64,000 bases of DNA, taken from the NCBI RefSeq assembly GCF_012516375.2, contig NZ_CP051204.2, positions 1,240,001 to 1,304,000 on the forward strand, given 5' to 3'. This DNA is from Chitinophaga oryzae (GTDB lineage Bacteria > Bacteroidota > Bacteroidia > Chitinophagales > Chitinophagaceae). Under the pieces are notes generated by a model, which worked only from the letters and a program-made list of their open reading frames with translations, had not been told where the DNA came from and made no database searches. Shown piece by piece: positions 1 to 9,563 of this stretch (position 1 is the first letter of the stretch; every line of letters begins with the position of its first letter). The translations under genes were made by a program, and so were the position numbers.

Positions 1-273
1 GACCTGGGACATAAATCGGTGGCAGCCGAAAACCCGCAGCCACGGGTGCATTTTATCAATGCGCCGGAGGCGCAGCCGGTATCCCAGAGCGAAGAACACC
101 TGGTGCTGAAAGTGGCAGATACGGCCGCTTATCCCGTGGGCACGGAGTTCTACGGCGTGCCGTTACATATTTGCCCTACGGTGGCGCTATATGAACGTGC
201 CTATGTGGTGGAAGACCATGCGTGTACAGGCACGTGGAAAGTGATCGCCAGGGACAGGATGATTGCACATTAA
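1..273 (+). CDS. D-threonine aldolase-family PLP enzyme (C-terminal part)
   Basis: The reading frame is open from the left edge (first codons DLGHKSVAAE) and ends at 273, so only the last 90 residues are present. The fragment has the C-terminal signature of the D-threonine aldolase/D-serine dehydratase family (alanine-racemase-like fold III, metal-activated). It shows DLGHK, VSQSEEH, then YGVPLHICPT, whose His-x-Cys would bind the divalent metal beside the PLP site, and a closing W-V-ARDR segment. Family members cleave D-threonine to glycine and acetaldehyde or deaminate D-serine; the substrate cannot be decided from this end. The gene converges on the GH20 gene and a hairpin terminator separates them. 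Family assignment is fairly sure, exact reaction is not. Confidence 0.8.
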   Translation, partial: DLGHKSVAAENPQPRVHFINAPEAQPVSQSEEHLVLKVADTAAYPVGTEFYGVPLHICPTVALYERAYVVEDHACTGTWKVIARDRMIAH

Positions 274-289
274 CATTATGAAAGACAAT

Positions 290-327
290 AAAAAAGTCCG
301 TCAATTAGCTATTGACGGACTTTTTTT
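290..327. terminator. Bidirectional rho-independent terminator
   Basis: A stem of about 15 bp (left arm 290-305, right arm 311-326, loop about 5 nt) is flanked by an A-run on the left and a T-run on the right. It lies between two convergent genes and can stop transcription from both sides. Confidence 0.85.
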
Positions 328-342
328 ATTGTTACAACAATA

Positions 343-2691
343 TCACGGATGTTGTATTACTTTCAGATTATCGATTTCACCTTTGAACGCATTTACACTG
401 TCGCCGATTGTCTGTAAAGGAAATACCAGCGTCTGGATGATCGCATTTTTGCCTTTGGTGTTGGGAAACGACCGCATGGCGCCTTCCAGTTTTTCGACCA
501 GCTGCCCGTTTATAAAAAGAGATGTCCCTTTGTTGTCACCGGCGATTTTTACATGTGCCACCTTACTGGCGGAGAAACTGTAATTGAAGTGGTAATGATA
601 ACCTTCGCGGGAGAACCCTAACTTGCCACCATCATACTTTACCACGGCGTGTGGAGAAGAAAAAAGCACAGCTCCCGGCTGGTTATCTGCAGCTGGTTTA
701 AGATCGAATTCAATGCTGTAGGGATAACCCACTTCGGTTAGCGGCGTGTTTAAATAACTGTTGCCACCATGCAATACCAGTGTTTTCTGCGGAGAGATGC
801 TTACCTGGTGTTGTTGACCCGCTGTTCTGTTGTTGCCGCTGATATCAATGATGTTGTTGGCGGAGAAATCATATTGCAGGGCAACCGAATCGCGGCTGGT
901 AATTTTAGCGCGCATATTGAGCCCGGGGCCTTCTCCGATCAACCGGCTACGGGTGGAAAATTGTTGATAGTCGCTCTGCGGAGTATGGCCGTTCCACATT
1001 TTTTCCGCCAGTACCTGCATGGAGGGGAATACGCGGTCATGCACGTCCTGTTCGGTGATACCGTTGCCCGAATGATCGTTCCATACTGCGAAAGCGCCGC
1101 CTTTTATCTGTGGATGGCCCATCGGGAATACAGCTTCTCCGATCATATTAGGTTCCCATTGCTGATAAATTTTTGCGACGTCGAGATAGTCGTAGTAATA
1201 CCCTGCTGCCGGAACGATATATAGCCATCCGTCGGGCGTGCTGATGAGATCATATCCCTGGCGCATCATGTCTGCCGGATCGGCGTAGCCGTTGTACCAT
1301 GCGTTCATGGTCACACCAGCCGATTTTACAGGCGTGGTGCCCTGTGCATGGGTGAGGGAGCCCCACATCCGCACTTTTTTACCAAAGCTTTCCACATAAC
1401 GGATATAATGGTCCGTAAACGCCCTGAATTTCTCTGCTTCTTTTTTGGAATACTCATCGGTGCCGATATGCACTTCATCGCCTTTAAACACCGGTTCCGG
1501 CCCTTGCAGGTATTCCCGGAACACTTTATCGATCATATCATAGGAAGCGCTGTCAAGATTGAGGTGGTCCTTTCCATATAAAAGGCTGGCGGTCTGCGGA
1601 ACGGCTTTCGTAAAAGCCAGCGAGTGTGCCGGTACGTCAATCTCTGGAATAATTTTTACGGCGCAGCTGTCAGCCAGGTCCTGCAAAGCGATGAAGGCTT
1701 TTTTGGAGTAGCTGCCGTCTTTTGCCGTAAGGCCGGGGAAAGTATTGTTTTCCAGTCTGAACGCAGCATAGGTGCTGTCCCAGTTGTCGCCGAAAAACTG
1801 TTTAAAGGCGTTATCATTGAGATGAACATGGAAGTCATTCATCTTGTAGTAGGCCATGAATTTGACATAATGCCGGAGGAATTCCATAGAGAAGAACTTA
1901 CGGCCTACATCGAGTACGAAACCACGAACTGCATATTTTGGATAATCACGTGTGATACCTTGCGGGATATGACGATGCTGCCGGTCCTGCTCCAGTATCT
2001 GCAACAAAGTGCGGGTAGCCCAGAAAGCGCCCTGGGCATGCGTTGCCTGAATACGGATATCTCCGGCGATTTCCAGCTGGTAACCTTCTTTTTCCAGTGA
2101 CCGGTCTGGTGAATGTAAACTGAAATAGATGTCGCCTTTACGCGGCTGCCCTGTCCGGATACTGATCTGCCGGCTCCCGGTCAACTGCTGCAGATCTGCT
2201 TTAAAGACGGTTACGCCGGGCAGCAGGGCTGCGGTGTCCCGTGTGTCTATCACCAGTGCCGGGTTGTTGGGCAGGGTGTAATTTCCTTTCCCGCCATACC
2301 ATTCGCGCAGCGCGGGGATGACAAAAGGGGGTGGGTTACCGGCGTTTGCGGCATATTTTCCGGGCACCGTCACGGTGATATTGGGCACGTCCATGGTAGC
2401 GCTGTCCCGGTGGCGCAGCAGTACAAAGTAAAGGCTGACCGGCACATTCACCAGCGGCGTGGTAATACGTCCCTGCCGGTCTATCACCGGTAGCCGGTCG
2501 GTACCTTTCAGTTGTAATGAATAGCCGGCAGGCGCCGTGGGCAGGGGGAGCTGCCGCGTAGTGCTGTGGATGGCGGGAATTGTTTTTACCGAGGCTGCTG
2601 CCAGGGCAAAAGTAGCGGAATCCGCGATGTGCTGGGCCGTGGCTGCCTGCCACAGGAGACCCGACAATACGGCGAGGCATTGATATTTCAT
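343..2691 (-). CDS. Secreted GH20 beta-N-acetylhexosaminidase with C-terminal LamG-like domain
   Basis: This is an exo-glycosidase predicted to remove terminal beta-linked GlcNAc or GalNAc in the periplasm or at the cell surface. Residues 1-19 form a signal peptide (LSGLLWQAATAQ). Residues about 115-245 look like the GH20b accessory domain. The catalytic barrel spans about 250-570, starting at the RGFVLDVGRKFF motif, and includes the family acid pair in HIGTDE (Asp412-Glu413). Residues about 610-780 form a concanavalin/LamG-type sandwich that could bind glycan. The substrate-assisted mechanism known for GH20 needs the Asp-Glu pair, which is intact. The gene lies downstream of SusC/SusD on the same strand, so it is probably the enzyme of that locus. 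An intergenic hairpin may lower its transcription relative to susD. Confidence 0.92.
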   Translation of the reverse strand: MKYQCLAVLSGLLWQAATAQHIADSATFALAAASVKTIPAIHSTTRQLPLPTAPAGYSLQLKGTDRLPVIDRQGRITTPLVNVPVSLYFVLLRHRDSATMDVPNITVTVPGKYAANAGNPPPFVIPALREWYGGKGNYTLPNNPALVIDTRDTAALLPGVTVFKADLQQLTGSRQISIRTGQPRKGDIYFSLHSPDRSLEKEGYQLEIAGDIRIQATHAQGAFWATRTLLQILEQDRQHRHIPQGITRDYPKYAVRGFVLDVGRKFFSMEFLRHYVKFMAYYKMNDFHVHLNDNAFKQFFGDNWDSTYAAFRLENNTFPGLTAKDGSYSKKAFIALQDLADSCAVKIIPEIDVPAHSLAFTKAVPQTASLLYGKDHLNLDSASYDMIDKVFREYLQGPEPVFKGDEVHIGTDEYSKKEAEKFRAFTDHYIRYVESFGKKVRMWGSLTHAQGTTPVKSAGVTMNAWYNGYADPADMMRQGYDLISTPDGWLYIVPAAGYYYDYLDVAKIYQQWEPNMIGEAVFPMGHPQIKGGAFAVWNDHSGNGITEQDVHDRVFPSMQVLAEKMWNGHTPQSDYQQFSTRSRLIGEGPGLNMRAKITSRDSVALQYDFSANNIIDISGNNRTAGQQHQVSISPQKTLVLHGGNSYLNTPLTEVGYPYSIEFDLKPAADNQPGAVLFSSPHAVVKYDGGKLGFSREGYHYHFNYSFSASKVAHVKIAGDNKGTSLFINGQLVEKLEGAMRSFPNTKGKNAIIQTLVFPLQTIGDSVNAFKGEIDNLKVIQHP

Positions 2692-2707
2692 TGTTCCTGT
2701 TATTTAT

Positions 2708-2736
2708 AAAGCCCTTTGCGCAGGGCAAAGGGCTTT
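2708..2736 (-). terminator. Intergenic hairpin between susD and the GH20 gene
   Basis: A 9-bp G/C-rich stem (2711-2719 with 2725-2733, extended by three A:T pairs) with a 5-nt loop lies 16 nt upstream of the GH20 start. Read on the minus strand it is followed by TTTATAAATA, so it may be a leaky terminator or an mRNA-stabilising 3' end for susCD. Confidence 0.5.
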
Positions 2737-2770
2737 TTGATAGCGTGAAGTTAATAAATCCGGAGGATGT

Positions 2771-4375
2771 TTACCAGGGTTCGTTTTGGGTCAGCTCCTT
2801 GTTTTTTTCCAGTTCCGTTTTCGGAATCGGAAGCAAATAATAAGCATCCGTAAATACTCTGGGGGAGGAGGCGCCCAGGTCGGCTTCTATGACTTCATAC
2901 TGGTATACACCGTTGTTGAAGGTGATACGCATGCCATGGAATGTTTTGCCATTCAATACGCTGACGGCAGTACGCCAGCGGCGGAGGTCCCAGTAACGGT
3001 GGTTCTCGTAAGCCAGTTCGATTTTTCTTTCATGCATGATGATGTTGCTCATCTGTGCCTGTCCCTGTCCTGCCGGGACTGCCGGCATTTGGGCGCGCGC
3101 ACGGACGAGGTCTACATACGTTTTGGCGGTAGCCGGATCGTTCAGGTTGTTCATGGCTTCTGCATAGTTCAGGAAGATCTCCCCCAACCGGAATTCCACC
3201 CAGCTTTGGGTGCTGCTCCAGATTTTATCCAGCGGCAATGTTTCATCGAGGTATTTACGAATGTAGTACCCGGTTTTTGTATTGTCGTTGGTGGTATTGC
3301 GGCCTACGATTTCATCGGTGCCGCCTACGCGCGTCTGGATCACGCGGCCTTTCCAGGAAGCGCCTTCATACAGGATGGTGGCATAAAACCGTGGATCACG
3401 CCCTTTATACGGTTGCTGTGCATCATAGCCGGAAGCAGGATCGGTGATAGCTTTGCCGGTTGCCTGCATTTCATAGTCGTCTACCATTTCCTGCGTGGGC
3501 TGGGTAAGACTGGTATAGTCACCGGGATTGTCAAAATAAGGCACGTTCATCGCGTCATAATTATGCACACGGCTGGGGTCCAGATACTGTATCTCAAAAA
3601 TGCTTTCTGATGACGCCTGCTGTTTGGTATTGAACAGCGAAGCATAGTTTGGTACCAGGCTAAAGCCACCCTTGTCGATGATCTCTTTGGATGCTTTGGC
3701 GGAAGCGTCCCATCTGCGGGCGTACAGCATAGCGCGGCTTTTCAGTGCGAGTGCGGTCCATCGCGAAGCTAAGCCTGCTTTGGCGCTGGCGGGCAATTTA
3801 GCGGCGGCGTCATCCAGCTCTGTTGCAATGAAATTATATATCACGGTGGTGTCTGTGCGTTTCACCATCAGGTCTTCCGTCAGCGTTTGCGGCTGTGTGA
3901 TCAGCGGCACGCCGCCATATCGTTTCACCAGTTCGAAGTAATAGAAAGCACGCAGGAATTTAACCTGCCCGATAAGATTATTTCTGTCGCTTTCTGACAG
4001 GTTGGGGACGCTCCCTATCTGTTGAAAGAAGACGTTTGTTTTACGGATGCTTTTGTAGGCGCCGCTCCAGATGTTCAGTGGCGCATTGATGGAAGTATAC
4101 TTACCGTTGATCTGCAGCAGGTTGGCTTCCAGCCAGCCGTAGCTTCCCCTTGCTTCGTCTGTGATACAGGCGAGGGTGGCGGTGCCGTCCGGCGAAACAT
4201 CAAAACCGATGGGCAGGTTTTGATAGATGTCTGCGATGTAAAGTTGTACCAGTTTGGGGTCCTTCCAGATGATTTCGTCTGACAGGCTGTTTACCGGCGA
4301 CTGGTCCATTTTTGTGCAGGAGAATAGTCCTGTCACGAATGTCCAAAGTACCAGGTGGATATATATTTTTTTCAT
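2771..4375 (-). CDS. SusD/RagB-family outer-membrane nutrient-binding lipoprotein
   Basis: This is the surface glycan-binding partner that caps the SusC transporter. The start at 4375 (MKKIYIHLVLWTFVTGLFSC) gives a lipoprotein signal with its lipobox cysteine at residue 20. The reading frame extends further upstream, but that extension would overlap susC and precede the signal peptide, so it is rejected. The 534-residue protein has the family layout: TPR-like helices in the N-terminal half (FLRAFYYFELVKRYGGVPLI) and a C-terminal half with EFRLGEIFLNYAEAMN and a final WDLRRWR segment. It follows susC by 32 bp. The ligand cannot be read from sequence; the neighbouring hexosaminidase suggests an N-acetylhexosamine-containing glycan. 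Confidence 0.94.
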   Translation of the reverse strand: MKKIYIHLVLWTFVTGLFSCTKMDQSPVNSLSDEIIWKDPKLVQLYIADIYQNLPIGFDVSPDGTATLACITDEARGSYGWLEANLLQINGKYTSINAPLNIWSGAYKSIRKTNVFFQQIGSVPNLSESDRNNLIGQVKFLRAFYYFELVKRYGGVPLITQPQTLTEDLMVKRTDTTVIYNFIATELDDAAAKLPASAKAGLASRWTALALKSRAMLYARRWDASAKASKEIIDKGGFSLVPNYASLFNTKQQASSESIFEIQYLDPSRVHNYDAMNVPYFDNPGDYTSLTQPTQEMVDDYEMQATGKAITDPASGYDAQQPYKGRDPRFYATILYEGASWKGRVIQTRVGGTDEIVGRNTTNDNTKTGYYIRKYLDETLPLDKIWSSTQSWVEFRLGEIFLNYAEAMNNLNDPATAKTYVDLVRARAQMPAVPAGQGQAQMSNIIMHERKIELAYENHRYWDLRRWRTAVSVLNGKTFHGMRITFNNGVYQYEVIEADLGASSPRVFTDAYYLLPIPKTELEKNKELTQNEPW

Positions 4376-4407
4376 GTCTCTTTCCTTGTTTTCGGTGAAC
4401 CGATAAA

Positions 4408-7400
4408 TTATAATGTCAGGTTTACGCCAATATTTATGCTGCGCTGCTGCGGGTAATATCCGCGCGTTTCGGAAGGTACTTCGGGATCGAGTCCTTTCAG
4501 CCTGGAGATGGTCAGCAGGTTGGCGCCTGCTACGTATAAGCGTGCCTGTTGTATGCGCGCCTGTTTCAGCCATCCGGCAGGAAGGGTGTATCCGATGTTG
4601 AGGCTGCGCAGTTTGAGATAGCTGGCGTCGCGCAGCCAGAAGGAAGAACCTTTCAGGTTGTTGGCGTTACCGTTGATAACTGGCCGGGGGAACTCGGCGC
4701 CGCGGTTATCGGGCGTCCAGTAGTCCAGCATGTAAGTCATCGGGTTGGAGATATTGAAAAAGGGATAAGCCAGTTCCGCACCGATGTAGGTGTTGAAGTT
4801 GGCAGCGCCCTGCCACAGCATGCTGATGTCGAAGCCATTCCAGGAGGCGCCGAGGTTAAGCCCGTACACTACTTCCGGCACTTTGCTGCGGCCGATGATC
4901 GTGCGGTCCAGATCATTGATGACGCCGTCGCCGTTAATATCGGCATAGCGGATGTCGCCGGGTTTGGGTTGGAAGTTATATTGTTTGGGGGCGTTTTTGA
5001 TCTCTTCTTCGCTCTGGAAAAGTCCCATGGCCACCAGGCCGGTATACTGATCAAAGGGCCGTCCTGTTTGGCGTAACGACGCCTGTATATTGGCCGCTTC
5101 ATCCATGAAGATGACCTTGTTGCGGGCGAAGGTAAAGGTACCACGCGCATTGTAGTTTACTTTACCGATACGGTTTTCATGGCCTATTTCCACTTCAAAC
5201 CCCTGGTTGTCCACGATGCCGACATTCTGATACGGAAGTTGTTCTCCGAAAGTGCCGGGCACAGAGGCTGTCCTGGGGCGCAGGATATTGCTGGTACGTT
5301 TGTAGAAGTAGCCTGCATCCAGCGTTAAAAGGCGGTTCCACAGAGACGTTTCAAAACCGATATCGGTGGTAGTGGCTATTTCCCAGCCGATGTTCTGATT
5401 GGGATAACCTGCGGAGAAGATGCCGTTGTAAGGTTTGCCATCGATGATGTACACCGAATTAATGCCGCCGCCGGAACCTGCATAGTAGGAGGGCAGGTAT
5501 TGGAAGGCGCGCACGCTGTCGTTACCCAGTTGACCGTAAGAGGCTTTTATTTTCAGATAGTCGATGGTGCGTACATTGTTTTTAAAGAAGTTTTCTTCTG
5601 ACACTACCCAGCCGGCAGATACGCCCGGGAAGAAGCCCCAGCGTTTGTCGCTGGCGAAGCTCAGGGAGCCGTCGTACCGGAAAGTGGCGGTGAGCAGGTA
5701 TTTGTGGGCATAGGCATAGTTAAAGCGGCCAGCTATACCGGCGCGGGAATACACGTCTGCCGTACCGTCGTTGTTTAAACCGCTTTTGGACCCGGCGAAT
5801 AATTCATCCAGCAACGGGCTGTCGAACTGTTCGCGGTAAGCCTGCATTCTATCCATGCGGTAGTTGTAGGTTTCGTACAGGAGCGTACCGTCCACATCGT
5901 GTTTACCGAAAGAGCGGATGTAGTTCACGATCGCCTGTGTAGTAATGCCCGCCTGTTGTTCGGAGTTTTGTGTCAGGTTGATGTTGCCCGCGCGGGTGAT
6001 TTTATCGTAGTCTTTTGTGGATGCGTTGTATTTATAGTAGGAATATGGTGTGGAGAACTGTTTCTCGTATAACATTCTTTTGTCAAAAGCTGCCACGCCT
6101 TTTATGGAGAGACCTTCCACACCGGGGATGGTATATTTCAGGGCGAAGTTACTCTGGAAGGTGTTCCAGTCCTGCTGCCGGTGACCGCTTGCCGTGGCGT
6201 CCATCATAGGACTGCGTCCGCCGGTGGTACCGCCGGGGAGGCCGTTGGGATAGTAGTCCGGATCCAGTGGGGAAGCGCGTATGATGGAATTGAAGATGGT
6301 GCCGGCATCCACGCCTGGTCCTGTTCTGCGTTCCAGACGCCCTGCGAGGTCTACGGATGCTACCAGGTGTTTGCCGATATTGGCGTCCACATTGGAGCGG
6401 ATGTTATACCGTTTGTAGTTGGTGGACTTATACAGGGAGTTCTGGTCCAGGTAACCGATGGAGACATAATATTTGGCTTTGTCGTTGCCGCCTCTTACAC
6501 TCAGGTCGTGTTGTGTTTGCAGGGCGGCGTTGTTCATGGTGCTTTTCCACCAGTCGGTATTGGCAAGGCCTTTCAGGGGATCGGGATTGTTGCGGATGGT
6601 ATTGATATCTTCTTCGGAATAGCGGGCGGGCTGGCCGTTGGCCGCCAGTCCTGCGTTGTACATCTCTGCATATTGTACCCCATTCAGTTGCTTCATCCGG
6701 ACGCCGGGTTGCTGATACCCTACATACCCGTTGTAAGAAATGGTGGGGACGCCGCTTGTACCACGTTTGGTGGTGATGAGCATAACGCCGTTAGCAGCCC
6801 TGGAACCGTAGATCGCGGCGGAAGAGGCGTCTTTCAGGATGCTGATAGTTTCGATATCTGCAGGGTTCAGTTCACTGAAGCTGCGTTGTATACCGTCTAC
6901 GATCACGAGCATGCTGTTGTAGCCGAAGGTGCTTTTACCTCTGATGCTGAGGGAGGCGCCGTCGTTGCCGGGTTCTCCGCTGTTCTGCCGCGCAATGATG
7001 CCGGGGGCGCGTCCGGCCAGCGTGTTGGAGAGATTGGCGGCGGGCATGGAGCGGATGTCTTTACCGCTAACGGTGGCTACAGAACCGGTAAGGCTGGCTT
7101 TTTTCTGTACGCCGTAACCTACTACGATCACTTCACTGAGTCCTTTGGTATCTTCTGCCAGGATAGCATCAACAGTTGTGCGGTTGTTTACCGGCAGTAT
7201 GAGCTGCTGATAACCGATATACGTGAAAACGAGATGGGCGGTACCGGGCGCTTCCAGTTTGAATTCGCCCTTTTCATTGCTGATGGTGCCTTTCCCGGTT
7301 TTGTCCACTTTTATGCTTACACCGATTAATGGGGTACCATTCTTATCGGTTACCTTTCCCTGTACGGTCAACTCTTGTATAATGGTATTTACAGGCGCTA

Positions 7401-7761
7401 TTACGATGAGGTCATTGTTCAACAAACGGAATGTAAGGCCGGTATTGCTCAGAACGGTGGATAAAACAGTTTCCACCGGTTCGTCATTTACGTTAACAGA
7501 CACGATAAGGTCGGGTGAGATGGCGTCATCATTGTATACAAAGCGACAGTTGGTTTTTTTCTCTACCAGCTTCAACAGCTTCATGAGTCTTACATCAGAT
7601 ACGTTCAGCGTAACCTTGGAGCGCTGTGAGTAGGCGGCGGCAGATACCTGTAAACAGGTGATGAGTGTTATAAAGAACGATAATTTCATTAGAATGATCG
7701 TTTTAAGGATCAGGAAGGGATAAGAGGTCCCCTCATGAAAAAAACTCCTTGATTTTTTCAT
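4408..7761 (-). CDS. SusC/RagA-family TonB-dependent outer-membrane transporter with STN domain
   Basis: A 1117-residue TonB-dependent channel that imports oligosaccharides with its SusD lid. In order: a secretory signal around residues 25-45 (a second possible start is Met25 at 7689), an STN domain at about 55-120 (typical of transporters that signal to a FecR anti-sigma factor), a carboxypeptidase-like beta-sandwich (GKVTDKNGTPLIGVSIK) at about 133-210, a TonB box and plug with the RagA signature (SEVIVVGYGVQKK, then ILKDASSAAIYGSRAANGV), and a beta-barrel to the C-terminus. The STN domain together with the upstream ECF sigma and FecR genes indicates trans-envelope induction by the transported substrate. 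A possible weak terminator lies between fecR and this gene. Confidence 0.95.
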   Translation of the reverse strand: MKKSRSFFHEGTSYPFLILKTIILMKLSFFITLITCLQVSAAAYSQRSKVTLNVSDVRLMKLLKLVEKKTNCRFVYNDDAISPDLIVSVNVNDEPVETVLSTVLSNTGLTFRLLNNDLIVIAPVNTIIQELTVQGKVTDKNGTPLIGVSIKVDKTGKGTISNEKGEFKLEAPGTAHLVFTYIGYQQLILPVNNRTTVDAILAEDTKGLSEVIVVGYGVQKKASLTGSVATVSGKDIRSMPAANLSNTLAGRAPGIIARQNSGEPGNDGASLSIRGKSTFGYNSMLVIVDGIQRSFSELNPADIETISILKDASSAAIYGSRAANGVMLITTKRGTSGVPTISYNGYVGYQQPGVRMKQLNGVQYAEMYNAGLAANGQPARYSEEDINTIRNNPDPLKGLANTDWWKSTMNNAALQTQHDLSVRGGNDKAKYYVSIGYLDQNSLYKSTNYKRYNIRSNVDANIGKHLVASVDLAGRLERRTGPGVDAGTIFNSIIRASPLDPDYYPNGLPGGTTGGRSPMMDATASGHRQQDWNTFQSNFALKYTIPGVEGLSIKGVAAFDKRMLYEKQFSTPYSYYKYNASTKDYDKITRAGNINLTQNSEQQAGITTQAIVNYIRSFGKHDVDGTLLYETYNYRMDRMQAYREQFDSPLLDELFAGSKSGLNNDGTADVYSRAGIAGRFNYAYAHKYLLTATFRYDGSLSFASDKRWGFFPGVSAGWVVSEENFFKNNVRTIDYLKIKASYGQLGNDSVRAFQYLPSYYAGSGGGINSVYIIDGKPYNGIFSAGYPNQNIGWEIATTTDIGFETSLWNRLLTLDAGYFYKRTSNILRPRTASVPGTFGEQLPYQNVGIVDNQGFEVEIGHENRIGKVNYNARGTFTFARNKVIFMDEAANIQASLRQTGRPFDQYTGLVAMGLFQSEEEIKNAPKQYNFQPKPGDIRYADINGDGVINDLDRTIIGRSKVPEVVYGLNLGASWNGFDISMLWQGAANFNTYIGAELAYPFFNISNPMTYMLDYWTPDNRGAEFPRPVINGNANNLKGSSFWLRDASYLKLRSLNIGYTLPAGWLKQARIQQARLYVAGANLLTISRLKGLDPEVPSETRGYYPQQRSINIGVNLTL

Positions 7762-7782
7762 ACATTTAGAAAACTTTTGGTC

Positions 7783-7835
7783 AATAAAAAAGCAACAGGT
7801 CCCTGTCCGCCAAGAGAGGAGCCCTGCAACTGTTG
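7783..7835 (-). terminator. Weak hairpin with U-run between fecR and susC
   Basis: Read on the minus strand, CAACAG (complement of 7830-7835) and CTGTTG (complement of 7793-7798) pair as a 6-bp outer stem with G/C-rich sequence inside, followed by CTTTTTTATTG. It could partly separate the sigma/anti-sigma transcript from susCD. The stem is short, so this is tentative. Confidence 0.35.
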
Positions 7836-7910
7836 ATCAGATGTGGGGGAAATGTGTCCGCATTTCCCCTTTTAGTTTGTTCACTGTGGTAATCAGGTCA
7901 TAAGTGGTGT

Positions 7911-8882
7911 TTACTTGGTGATAAAAATGTCTTGCTGGTTTATCTGGTAATGGAAAGGAGCGGACAGCTGCAGTGCTGTCAGCGTTTGGTCCACTGTTTC
8001 ATTTTCAAAGATGGCGGTGAATAGCAGCTTTTTCAGTGACGGGTCCTGTATATGGATGTTTACACCATACCAGCGTTCCATCTTTACAGCGATTTGTTCA
8101 AATGTTTCGTGACTAAATACCAGCTTGTTTTCTCTCCATAAAGTTTCATTGAGCGTGCTGTCATGGTTGGCTACACTGTTTTTCAGCTCATATGATGCCG
8201 GGTGTTGTTTGGATGATGATGTGTGCAGTATAATTTTTTCGTTGGGCCGCAAGCGTATTTTAGAGGATTGTTGTTCCCGCAGGGTGATTTCTACCGCGCC
8301 GCTTACCAGCAATGTTTCGTCTGATACGTCGTTTTTATATGCTTTTACGTTGAATGAAGTCCCCAATACAGTGATGTCCATACGTGCGGTATGAATGACG
8401 AAAGGATGCCCCGGATTTTTCGCTACGTCAAAAAACGCTTCTCCTTCCAGTGATACGGTCCTGTCATCTCCGGGATAGCAGGTCAGTTTACTTTTTTTAT
8501 TCAGCCATACGGCGGTGCCGTCCGGCAGGCGGTGTTGTACAACGCTGGCGTCGGCGCTGAGGGAGGTGGACCGGTGCTGATAGTGATAGATGGTGCCCCA
8601 TGCGCTGCCTGCTATGAGCGCCACTGCGGCGGCAGCTTTGGACCAGGGCCGCAGGTAAAAGGGTTTGCGTACCGGTGGCGCGGGAGCAATGGCCTGCCAG
8701 CCGGCCGCTTTCAGTACGGCCGCTTCCGGGCTTCCCGGCAGGGTATCGGATTTCTCTCCGGATACATCCAGTTGCTCATACCATTCCCTGATCTGTGCTA
8801 ATTCTGCTTCTGTGCACTGGTTTCTGCTGTGTTTTTCCAGCAACAACAGCAGCTGTTTGTTGTTGAGCGCATTGTTTTCCAT
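7911..8882 (-). CDS. FecR-family anti-sigma factor
   Basis: An inner-membrane anti-sigma factor, 323 residues. The N-terminal cytoplasmic part (about 1-78) contains helices expected to hold the sigma factor. A single membrane segment lies at about 79-98 (AAAAVALIAGSAWGTIYHY). The periplasmic FecR domain covers about 110-215 (HRLPDGTAVWLN, LEGEAFFDVAKNP, VLGTSFNVKAY). The C-terminal DUF4974/STN-like domain (about 250-320, EQIAVKMERWYGVNI) would meet the STN domain of SusC. The gene sits 54 bp downstream of the sigma gene and upstream of susC, the usual order of these regulatory trios in Bacteroidota. Confidence 0.93.
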   Translation of the reverse strand: MENNALNNKQLLLLLEKHSRNQCTEAELAQIREWYEQLDVSGEKSDTLPGSPEAAVLKAAGWQAIAPAPPVRKPFYLRPWSKAAAAVALIAGSAWGTIYHYQHRSTSLSADASVVQHRLPDGTAVWLNKKSKLTCYPGDDRTVSLEGEAFFDVAKNPGHPFVIHTARMDITVLGTSFNVKAYKNDVSDETLLVSGAVEITLREQQSSKIRLRPNEKIILHTSSSKQHPASYELKNSVANHDSTLNETLWRENKLVFSHETFEQIAVKMERWYGVNIHIQDPSLKKLLFTAIFENETVDQTLTALQLSAPFHYQINQQDIFITK

Positions 8883-8936
8883 AACTCGTACTTAAAGGGT
8901 CGGTTGAAAGGGAAGGATATACCAGATGAAAAAAAA

Positions 8937-9503
8937 TTATTTTTCGCTTCCGGGAAAAAGATAGGTATTGGCCAGCTTGTTACGCAGGCGGGCAAGCGCG
9001 TTACTGATCTGGTTTCTGACGGTTTGCTCGGAGATAGCGAGCTGACTGGCAATTTGTGCGGCGCTCATACCTTTGTCACGGCTCAGCAGAAAAACTTCCT
9101 GCATTTTCGAAGGCATGGCCTGTACTTCCTGTTGTATAAGAGATTCCAGCTCACGGAACTGAACGGTATCTGTCACCGGATGATGCGGTTCATCCGGTGC
9201 TTCCAGGTATTGCTGGTAGTAGTTGATCCGCACAGCACGGGCGCGGTAATAGTCTATAATTTTGTAGTCCAGCGCTGTCAACAGGTAATTTACCAAAGTG
9301 GACTTCAGGACAAGCGTTTGACGGTTTTTCCAGAGATAGGCAAAAATCTCCTGGAGTATATCAGAGATATCTGCGGTGGCTTGTATCTTTTTGAAGGCCC
9401 GGCTGTAAAGCAAATCCCAATGCCGGTCGTACAGGATACGGAAGGCATCTTCCCGATCCTGCTGCAATGCAGACACCAGCGCTTTATCTGACCAATCCTC
9501 CAA
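8937..9503 (-). CDS. ECF RNA polymerase sigma factor (Bacteroidota SusCD-linked type)
   Basis: A 188-residue sigma-70 family factor with only regions 2 and 4. Region 2 lies at about 20-90 (AFRILYDRHWDLLYSRAFKKI, then DILQEIFAYLWKNR). Region 4 lies at about 110-175, with the helix-turn-helix GMSAAQIASQLAISEQTVRNQ. It most likely activates the downstream fecR-susC-susD-GH20 genes when the anti-sigma factor releases it. A TATGTTTG element matching the Bacteroidota housekeeping -7 box lies 16 bp upstream of the start, which suggests basal transcription by the primary sigma factor. Confidence 0.94.
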   Translation of the reverse strand: MEDWSDKALVSALQQDREDAFRILYDRHWDLLYSRAFKKIQATADISDILQEIFAYLWKNRQTLVLKSTLVNYLLTALDYKIIDYYRARAVRINYYQQYLEAPDEPHHPVTDTVQFRELESLIQQEVQAMPSKMQEVFLLSRDKGMSAAQIASQLAISEQTVRNQISNALARLRNKLANTYLFPGSEK

Positions 9504-9519
9504 TTAGTTACTTTTCGTA

Positions 9520-9527
9520 CAAACATA
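9520..9527 (-). promoter_or_regulatory. Candidate -7 box (TANNTTTG) for the ECF sigma gene
   Basis: The minus strand reads TATGTTTG, an exact match to the Bacteroidota -7 consensus, 16 nt upstream of the sigma start. No TTTG is seen at the expected -33 distance, so it would be a weak or regulated promoter. Confidence 0.4.
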
Positions 9528-9563
9528 ACAAAGTTCACTGGCTTTATAGAGGGGGAAGTACGC

